Source: DALYLB01 sp964468345
GTDB lineage: Bacteria; Acidobacteriota; Blastocatellia; RBC074
NCBI GenBank assembly: GCA_964468345.1
Contig: CAYXVZ010000012.1
Location: 49,819 to 113,818 of the forward strand
Length of the DNA stretch: 64,000 bases
Direction of reading: 5' to 3'
The position numbers and the translations under genes are program-made. How positions within the stretch are numbered: the first letter of the stretch is position 1; the number at the start of each line of letters is the position of its first letter. The notes below the pieces were generated by a model. That model did no database searches. It was not told the DNA's origin and saw nothing but the letters and a program-made list of their open reading frames with translations. Below, in pieces: positions 44,768-52,384 of the stretch.

Positions 44768-46975
44768 TTGTTTTTCCGATCTTTTCCCCGCCTGAGGCAC
44801 ATCGCCGCCATGGGCGGTTTTCTGATTCTCTCAACCACACACGTCATTGCCCAGCTATCCAGTGACAAAAAGGCGGTGGTGACGTCCACCACCGAGCGCA
44901 TTCACATTGACGGCAAACTCAATGAACCCGAATGGGCCCGAGCCGTGCCGCTCGACGACATCCGGCAGCGCGAACCCAATCAGGGCCAGCCCGCCACCGA
45001 ACGCACCGAAGTCAGATTGCTCGCCGACAAAGACCATCTTTATATTGGCGTAATCTGTTACGACTCGGAGCCGGACAAGATCGTGGCAACGCAAATGGGC
45101 CGCGACGCCGACATCACCGTTGACGACCGCGTGGAGCTATTGCTCGACACTTTTCATGACCGCCGCAACGCTTTCTATTTCTCCACAAATCCAGCCGGCG
45201 CATTGACGGACGGTCTGGTCGTGGAAAACGGCGAACTCAATTTGGACTGGAACGGCATCTGGCTCGTCAAAACCCATCGTTCGCCGCAAGGCTGGAGCGC
45301 CGAATTCGCACTGCCGTTCAAATCGCTGAGTTTCAATCCGGGGCAGGACGTCTGGGGCTTCAATTTTGCGCGCTCCATCGTGCGCAAGGTCGAAGATGAT
45401 CGCTGGGCTTCGCCGCGTTTCGACATTGATTTCTTTCAGGTGTCAGAGGCCGGTGAGATCAGCGGATTCGCGCAAGCCGAACAGGGGAAGGGCTTGGACA
45501 TACGACCTTATGCGCTCGGGCGCTGGACGCGCGACGAACGCGGCGAACAACGCTGGCAGGGGACGGCGGGCGGCGAAATTTTTTATAACATCACTTCGGG
45601 CTTGCGGCTGACGACGACGATCAATACCGACTTTGCCGAAACCGAAGTGGACGACCGGCAGATCAATCTTGATCGCTTTCAATTGTTTTTCCCCGAAAAG
45701 CGCGCCTTCTTTCTCGAAAATGTGGGCGTTTTCAATCTCGCACAAACCGCGCCCTTTCTCGACCCGAGCTTCATTCCGTTTTTCAGCCGCCGCATCGGGT
45801 TGCTCGAAGGCCGCGAAGTTCCGATTCAGGCGGGTACGCGATTGACCGGCAAGGTCGGGCGCTTTGACGTAGGCGCGTTGGTCGTGCGCACGCGCGAGAC
45901 GCAATTCGACGGCGAAACCAAACCCGCCAAGACCTTCGCCGTAGCCCGCATCAAACGAAATTTCTTTAAGCAGTCCTACATCGGCGGCTGGTATACCGAA
46001 GGCAATCCGGCCAGCGCGGAAACCAATCGGATGCTGGGGGCGGACACGCGGCTTTCGACGGCGAACTTCCTCGGCTCTGAACGCAACCTGACGGTTGATG
46101 CGCACTATTTCAAAGACATACGCGGCAAGGGCACGGGCGATAACTCGGCTTATGGCGCGGGCGTGGCCTTTCCGAATGACCGTTTTTACGGTATCGCCGA
46201 ATGGAAGCGCATCGAGCGCAATTTTGCACCCGCGTTGGGATTCGTCTCGCGAAACGCGACCGATACGGCGCGTTTCGGTTTTGAATTCAATCCGCGCCTG
46301 AAAAAGAACTTCCTCAACATCAGGCAGATGGATCATTGGATTTATTTCTCGAATTTTCGTCGCAACGATTTAGCGCGCACCGAAACACGCAACTTTTTCA
46401 TTCGCCCCGTGGGTTGGAATTTCAATTCGGGCGACGAATTCAGTGTGACGATTCAGCCGCAATTCGACCGTCTGTTTCTGCCTTTTGAAATCGCCCCCGG
46501 CGTCACCTTGCCCAAAGGCGATTACAGCTTCACGCGTACGCGCCTGACGTTTGAGAGCGCGCCCAGCCGTCCGTGGCAAGCCGCTCTTTCTTTCGAACGA
46601 GGCGCTTATTGGTCAGGCCATGCGAACGAGTTCAACGCCGACGTGATTTACAAATTCGCGCCCCGCCTGCAACTGAGTTTGGGAACCAGGCAAACCTTCG
46701 CGCGCTTGCCGCAGGGCAATTTCGTCGCGCGCATTTATACGACACAGATTAATTACGCGTTCTCGCCGTTTCTGAGCGTGGCGAATTTCATTCAATACGA
46801 CAACGATTCACGCAATATGGGGTGGCAAAGCCGTCTGCGCTGGATTCTGCGTCCGGGCAATGATCTCTTTCTGGTTTTCAATCAGGGCTGGCTGCAAAAC
46901 GAACGCGGCGGATTTAATTTTCGCGCCACGGGCAGCCGCGTGACGGGCAAGCTGCAATATACGCTGCGATTTTAG
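44768..46975 (+). CDS. DUF5916 outer-membrane-like protein with N-terminal family 9-type carbohydrate-binding fold
   Basis: The 735-residue protein starts, in my reading, at a TTG (44768) behind AGGAG, giving the signal peptide FFRSFPRLRHIAAMGGFLILSTTHVIAQ split around residue 20. A CBM9-like domain follows (IHIDGKLNEPEWARA, LLADKDHLYIGVICYD, DDRVELLLDTF). The rest is a long DUF5916 barrel-like region with TTINTDFAETEVDDRQINLD and FPEKRAFFLENVGVF, ending in LQYTLRF with a terminal Phe, as in outer-membrane proteins. Its function is unknown; a role in surface glycan handling is a guess. Candidate structured RNAs flank it on both sides. Confidence 0.92.
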   Translation: MFFRSFPRLRHIAAMGGFLILSTTHVIAQLSSDKKAVVTSTTERIHIDGKLNEPEWARAVPLDDIRQREPNQGQPATERTEVRLLADKDHLYIGVICYDSEPDKIVATQMGRDADITVDDRVELLLDTFHDRRNAFYFSTNPAGALTDGLVVENGELNLDWNGIWLVKTHRSPQGWSAEFALPFKSLSFNPGQDVWGFNFARSIVRKVEDDRWASPRFDIDFFQVSEAGEISGFAQAEQGKGLDIRPYALGRWTRDERGEQRWQGTAGGEIFYNITSGLRLTTTINTDFAETEVDDRQINLDRFQLFFPEKRAFFLENVGVFNLAQTAPFLDPSFIPFFSRRIGLLEGREVPIQAGTRLTGKVGRFDVGALVVRTRETQFDGETKPAKTFAVARIKRNFFKQSYIGGWYTEGNPASAETNRMLGADTRLSTANFLGSERNLTVDAHYFKDIRGKGTGDNSAYGAGVAFPNDRFYGIAEWKRIERNFAPALGFVSRNATDTARFGFEFNPRLKKNFLNIRQMDHWIYFSNFRRNDLARTETRNFFIRPVGWNFNSGDEFSVTIQPQFDRLFLPFEIAPGVTLPKGDYSFTRTRLTFESAPSRPWQAALSFERGAYWSGHANEFNADVIYKFAPRLQLSLGTRQTFARLPQGNFVARIYTTQINYAFSPFLSVANFIQYDNDSRNMGWQSRLRWILRPGNDLFLVFNQGWLQNERGGFNFRATGSRVTGKLQYTLRF

Positions 46976-46994
46976 CCTCGGCTGTGAGTCGCTC

Positions 46995-47085
46995 TCTCTC
47001 TCGAATTCAAGAAAAAGAAATTCATCCACGAAGTCACACAAAGTTTTCACCACGAAGAAACGAAGAGCACGAAGGAAGGCGAACA
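46995..47085. repeat. CACGAAG-word half repeat
   Basis: ATCCACGAAGTCACACAAAG and TTCACCACGAAGAAACGAAG / AGCACGAAGG carry the same words as the hairpins at 10997 and 58407, but only one arm is present here. This suggests decay or a single-arm copy. Confidence 0.7.
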
Positions 47086-47100
47086 AGAAAGCCTTCTCTA

Positions 47101-47150
47101 TAAAAATGCGGGACGGAAAATAGACCATTATTTTCCGTCCCGCATTTTTA
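47101..47150. repeat. palindrome with 21-bp perfect arms, TGCGGGACGG type
   Basis: TAAAAATGCGGGACGGAAAA+T and its exact complement are separated by 8 bases. It differs from the palindrome at 25231-25280 at three stem positions, and each change is matched in the other arm. Confidence 0.96.
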
Positions 47151-47166
47151 TGTCGATTTGTGTGGG

Positions 47167-47357
47167 CAAAAAAGAAAAGGCGCTGCGGATCGTGGGATTG
47201 TCCGCAGCGCCCTGAAATTTGTGGTTATCTTCCTCACCCTGATAACCACATGACACCGTGAGTGGAACGCTCCACCTGGTATCTCGTTGCCCCACCCATC
47301 TAAAAGCAACCTCGGTGCCACACGCCGCGCGAAGCCAAAAACACGCAAAACCCCAAT
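47167..47357 (-). ncRNA. candidate structured RNA, copy 2
   Basis: It is nearly the same sequence as copy 1 at 44313-44501, from the ATTGGGGTTTTGCGTG start to the terminal hairpin TCCGCAGCGCC/GGCGCTGCGGA. On the minus strand that hairpin is followed by TTTTCTTTTTTGCCC, a strong U tail. Small changes fall mainly in loops and in the last hairpin, which stays paired. The tail agrees with minus-strand transcription and an independent RNA. It lies about 180 bp upstream of a small + strand gene. Confidence 0.62.
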
Positions 47358-47538
47358 AAATCCGGGCCTGTCGGCGATTCGCTGTCCAGGGCGGCGATGT
47401 CGCGCGGGCAATTTTTACATTTTCGCGGGGGAAGAATTTTCCGATGGACCGCCAGGGCAGGGAAGTTTTTGCCCCCGCGGGGGAATAAAGCCCGCGGAGG
47501 CCGGGATTATCACGCCGGAAAGGGAGAGGAGGAGAATT

Positions 47539-47736
47539 ATGACAACATTCAATCCATATCTTGTCGACGAAATTCTGTTTGAGGCCATTCCGTTCGGATT
47601 AATTCCCGCGGGAGCAGAGGCAGGCAGCGATGAACTTCATGGATATGAAGTGACGATGTCGGGACGGATTGTCCTGCCCGAACTGCGGATCGAGAGGGAA
47701 GGCGAGGGCGGAGAGGATGCATGCGCGACGCGCTGA
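47539..47736 (+). CDS. small hypothetical protein before aquaporin
   Basis: The 65-residue protein (opening MTTFNPYLVDEILFEAIPFG) has a strong Shine-Dalgarno (GGAGGAG) and overlaps the aquaporin gene by 16 bp, which suggests real translation and coupling. The second half is polar and acidic (ELRIEREGEGGEDACATR). No family was recognised. Confidence 0.65.
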   Translation: MTTFNPYLVDEILFEAIPFGLIPAGAEAGSDELHGYEVTMSGRIVLPELRIEREGEGGEDACATR

Positions 47737-48512
47737 AAGATCACTGGCCCGAATACCTGATGGAGGCCGCGGAACTGTGCCTGTTCATGATCTCCGCGTG
47801 CAGCTTCGCCGCGTTGCTGGAGCATCCCGCGTCGCCTCTTCATCAGGCGATTCCCGATCCGCTCGCGCGGCGCGCATTGATGGGTCTCGCGATGGGCTCG
47901 ACCGCGATCGCGATCATCTATTCGCCGCTGGGCAAACGCTCCGGCGCGCATTTCAATCCTTCGGTCAGTTTGACGTTTTATCGGCTGGGGAAGATTCGGC
48001 GCGCGGATGCGATGTTCTATGCGCTCTTTCAATTTCTGGGCGCGGCGTCGGGCGTCGCGCTCTGCGCGGCCGTGATCCCGGCCGTGGTGGGCCATCCGGC
48101 GGTGAACTACGTCGCGACGCTGCCCGGCAAAAGCGGCGTTGCGGTCGCGTTTGCAGCCGAGGTCGGCATCGCTTTTTTGCAGATGACGCTGGTGCTGCAT
48201 GTCTCGAATCGCGAGTCGATCGCGCGATACACCGGCCTTTTCGCGGGCCTGATGGTCGCGGCCTACATCACGATCGAAGCGCCCTTTTCCGGCATGAGCA
48301 TGAATCCGGCGCGCTCGTTCGGCTCGGCCGTGTCCGCAAATCTCTGGCATTCACTCTGGATTTATTTCACGGCCCCGCCGCTGGGCATGCTGGCGGCGGC
48401 GGAACTTTATCTGCGGCGAAACGGATTGCACCGCGTGCTGTGCGCCAAGCTGCATCACGCAAATCCGCATCGCTGCATTTTCAACTGCAAGTACGGAGAA
48501 ATGGCTTCGTAA
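47721..48512 (+). CDS. MIP-family aquaporin/glycerol channel-like protein
   Basis: The 263-residue membrane protein has six helices and two pore half-helices: GAHFNPSVSLTF at about 78-89, where the usual NPA reads NPS, and SGMSMNPARSFGSA at about 192-205 with a normal NPA and the Arg of the selectivity filter. It should pass water or small neutral solutes. The C-terminal 35 residues contain Cys and His (RVLCAKLHHANPHRCIFNCK), which is unusual for the family and could bind a metal. The gene overlaps a small upstream ORF, and a spondin-domain gene follows by 28 bp. Confidence 0.9.
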   Translation: MRDALKDHWPEYLMEAAELCLFMISACSFAALLEHPASPLHQAIPDPLARRALMGLAMGSTAIAIIYSPLGKRSGAHFNPSVSLTFYRLGKIRRADAMFYALFQFLGAASGVALCAAVIPAVVGHPAVNYVATLPGKSGVAVAFAAEVGIAFLQMTLVLHVSNRESIARYTGLFAGLMVAAYITIEAPFSGMSMNPARSFGSAVSANLWHSLWIYFTAPPLGMLAAAELYLRRNGLHRVLCAKLHHANPHRCIFNCKYGEMAS

Positions 48513-48540
48513 CACACGCATCCATGGAGGGAGAGAATCT

Positions 48541-49287
48541 ATGTCATATCGCAAATTGTTTCTGAGCATCTGCGCGCTGGCCTTGCTGGCGGTTTCGGGC
48601 CTCGCGCAAAACGCGAAAACCAAAGAAGTGAAATTCACGGTCCGTATTGAAAACATTTCGAGCGCCGACGGACAGACGGCGTCGAACGGCACGAAATGGC
48701 CTTTTGCGCTCTCGCCGGGTCTTTACGTTTTGCACGATCGCGAAGTGCGCCTGTTCCGCGAAGGCCTGCCGGCCGTCAATGGGCTGGAGCCGCAAGCGGA
48801 GGATGGAAATCCGGGCGATCTTATCAAGATGCTGAATGATCGCGGGCACAACGGCGCGGAGGGAATGATGCTGCATGGCGTTTTCAATACGCCGGTCGGC
48901 GCGGCGGGCCCCGGCCCGATCGGTCCGGGCGGCGCGTATGAATTCTCGTTCTCGGCGAAACCGGGCACGCGGCTTTCGGTCGTCACGATGTTCGGGCAAT
49001 CGAATGACTGGTTTTATGCGCCGCAACGGCAGGGCATCGATCTCTTCAAAAACGGCAAAGCGATCAGCGGCGACATCACGGCGGAATTCATGCTCTTTGA
49101 CGCCGGCACGGAAGTGAACGAAGAGCCCGGCATCGGCCCGAATCAGGCGCCGCGCCAATCGGCGCCGAACAAGGGCATGGCCGAGAACGGCAAGGTGCAT
49201 CCGGCAAAAGAGTCGCCCTTTTTCACGAAGACCGCGCAGCTCTTCCGTGTGACGATCACGCCGGAAGGCTCGATGGCGAAGATGTAA
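48541..49287 (+). CDS. secreted spondin-domain protein
   Basis: The 248-residue protein has a signal peptide (MSYRKLFLSICALALLAVSG). Its body is a spondin-N-like domain: KFTVRIENISSADG near the start, LSPGLYVLHD, KPGTRLSVVTMFGQSNDWFY and FDAGTEVNEEPGIGPNQAPRQ near the end. Such domains in bacteria are found in secreted proteins and may bind calcium or surface polymers. GGAGGG stands before the ATG. It lies between the aquaporin and the HbpS-cupin gene, with a repeat after it. Confidence 0.88.
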   Translation: MSYRKLFLSICALALLAVSGLAQNAKTKEVKFTVRIENISSADGQTASNGTKWPFALSPGLYVLHDREVRLFREGLPAVNGLEPQAEDGNPGDLIKMLNDRGHNGAEGMMLHGVFNTPVGAAGPGPIGPGGAYEFSFSAKPGTRLSVVTMFGQSNDWFYAPQRQGIDLFKNGKAISGDITAEFMLFDAGTEVNEEPGIGPNQAPRQSAPNKGMAENGKVHPAKESPFFTKTAQLFRVTITPEGSMAKM

Positions 49288-49293
49288 AAACGT

Positions 49294-49341
49294 TTTATCC
49301 ACGAAGTCACACGAAGGGGCACGAAGAAGTGTGGCTTCGTG
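49294..49341. repeat. short CACGAAG repeat with partial mirror
   Basis: ATCCACGAAGTCACACGAAG and GGCACGAAGAAG followed by GGCTTCGTGG form a reduced version of the hairpin at 58407-58501. Confidence 0.7.
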
Positions 49342-49362
49342 GTTGAAGGGGAGGAGTGAGGT

Positions 49363-50220
49363 ATGAAAACGATGATGAAAAGCCTCATTGCGGTCATTCT
49401 GCTGGCCACGGCCTCGCTGGCCCAGGTCGCGGAGAAAAAGACGCTGACGCTGGAAGGGGCGAAACGCGCGATCGAGGCGGCGCGCAATGAAGCCGCGAAA
49501 TTGAAAGCGCCGGGCGGCGTGATCGCCGTCGTCGATGACGGCGGCAATCTGATGGCGCTCGAACGATTGGATGGCACCTTCGCCGCGGGCGCGACGATTT
49601 CCATCGGCAAGGCGCGCACGGCGGCGCTGTTTAAAAAGCCGACCCGCTTTTTCGAAGACGTGATCAAAAACGGCCGCACGGCCATGACGGCGCTGCCCGA
49701 TTCGCTGTTCACGCCCTTGCAGGGCGGCATTCCGATCACGATCGACGGCCAGGTCATCGGCGGCATCGGCGTCAGCGGCGCGGCCAGCGCGGCGCAGGAT
49801 GAAGAGCTGGCGATGGCCGGCGCGAACGCACTGACCAATCCCGAAACGGGCAAGGCGCCCGTGGTCTATTTCGAAAAAGAAAAAGTCGCCGCCGCATTCG
49901 TCAAGGGCGCGGTGCTCTTTGACGGCAGCAATAAATACATGGTTCACGCCAGTCATCGCGACAAGGCGGGCATGGTCGAACTGCACGAACAGGACGCCGA
50001 CATCATTTATGTTCTCGACGGCGCGGCCACGCTGGTCACGGGCGGCGAAATCGTCGGCGGCAAATCCATCGGTCCGGGCGAAATTCGCGGGACCGATGTC
50101 AAAGGCGGCGACACGCGCCGCATCAGCAAAGGCGATGTGATCATCGTGCCCGCGGGGACACCGCACTGGTTTAAAGAGGTGGCCGGGGCGATTGATTATT
50201 ACGTGGTCAAGGCCAGGTGA
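49363..50220 (+). CDS. HbpS/GlcG-like haem-binding domain fused to a cupin, secreted
   Basis: The 285-residue protein has a signal peptide (MKTMMKSLIAVILLATASLAQ). A HbpS/GlcG (DUF336) domain follows at about 28-155 (AIEAARNEAAKLKAPGGVIAVVDDGG, LMALERLDGTF, SIGKARTAALFKKPT, PITIDGQVIGGIGVSGA). A cupin lies at about 185-280 (HASHRDKAGMVELHEQDADIIYVLDG, VPAGTPHWFKE). HbpS proteins bind haem or are stress sensors; the cupin may add metal or ligand binding. The fusion is found in other soil bacteria. GGAGGAG stands upstream of the ATG. It is followed by a palindrome and the SMP-30 gene. Confidence 0.92.
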   Translation: MKTMMKSLIAVILLATASLAQVAEKKTLTLEGAKRAIEAARNEAAKLKAPGGVIAVVDDGGNLMALERLDGTFAAGATISIGKARTAALFKKPTRFFEDVIKNGRTAMTALPDSLFTPLQGGIPITIDGQVIGGIGVSGAASAAQDEELAMAGANALTNPETGKAPVVYFEKEKVAAAFVKGAVLFDGSNKYMVHASHRDKAGMVELHEQDADIIYVLDGAATLVTGGEIVGGKSIGPGEIRGTDVKGGDTRRISKGDVIIVPAGTPHWFKEVAGAIDYYVVKAR

Positions 50221-50268
50221 TGTCTTATAGGTCCTATAAGTCGTATAGGACCTATAAGACCTATAGGA
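50221..50268. repeat. CCTATAAG palindromic repeat
   Basis: TGTCTTATAGGTCCTATAAG and TCGTATAGGACCTATAAGAC interleave as inverted repeats in the 54-bp gap between two + strand genes, ending 6 bp before the next ATG, so it may also affect translation of the SMP-30 gene. Confidence 0.85.
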
Positions 50269-50274
50269 AAAATC

Positions 50275-51912
<1,638 letters not shown>

Positions 51913-51992
51913 ACCTGCGAAGAGCACAGCTTTTTTGCCCACGAATCATGATGTGGTTATTCATATGACTCGGCGGCAAATTCAATCTTCCA

Positions 51993-52281
51993 GGTAGGAC
52001 AGGTTCCCAACCTGTCCTACCTGGATCAGGCTCATTGCCATTCAAGAACGTCCTTCTCGGTAGGACAGGTTGGGAACCTGTCCTACCTGGATTGGGCCCG
52101 TTGCCATTCAGGAACGTCCTTCTCGGTAGGACGGGTTGGGTGTCCTACCAGGATCGGGCTTGTTGCCATTCAAGAACGTCCTTTTCGGTAGGACAGGTTG
52201 GGAACCTGTCCTACCAGGATCAGGCCCGTTGCCATTCAAGAACGTCCTTTTCGGTAGGACAGGTTCCCAACCTGTCCTACC
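51993..52281. repeat. tandem array of five 29-bp palindromes, period 66 bp
   Basis: GGTAGGACAGG...CCTGTCCTACC palindromes begin at 51993, 52059, 52125, 52187 and 52253, separated by near-identical 37-bp spacers (TTGCCATTCAAGAACGTCC within). The outer two have loop TTCCCAA and the middle ones TTGGGAA, the reverse complement. Unit 3 lost 4 bp from its palindrome. The period is a multiple of three, so the + strand frame stays open across the array, but I do not count it as coding. It ends about 100 bp before the DUF4062-STAND gene. Confidence 0.95.
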
Positions 52282-52384
52282 GAAAAAGGGGAATCGGGCT
52301 TCACACTTCCAAATTCAAATCCCGCCTTCCTTGTTGTATCATCCCGCCGCACAATGCCATCTGATCCCCGAAAGAGCCGAGGCC

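Noticed and set aside
51993..52281. CRISPR-like array (29-bp repeats, 37-bp spacers)
   Set aside because: The sizes fit, but the spacers are nearly identical and the repeats are perfect palindromes that flip; there are no cas genes.
52035..52384. Coding extension of the STAND protein through the palindrome array
   Set aside because: The frame is open because the period is a multiple of three. A good ribosome site and the DUF4062 start are at 52385.
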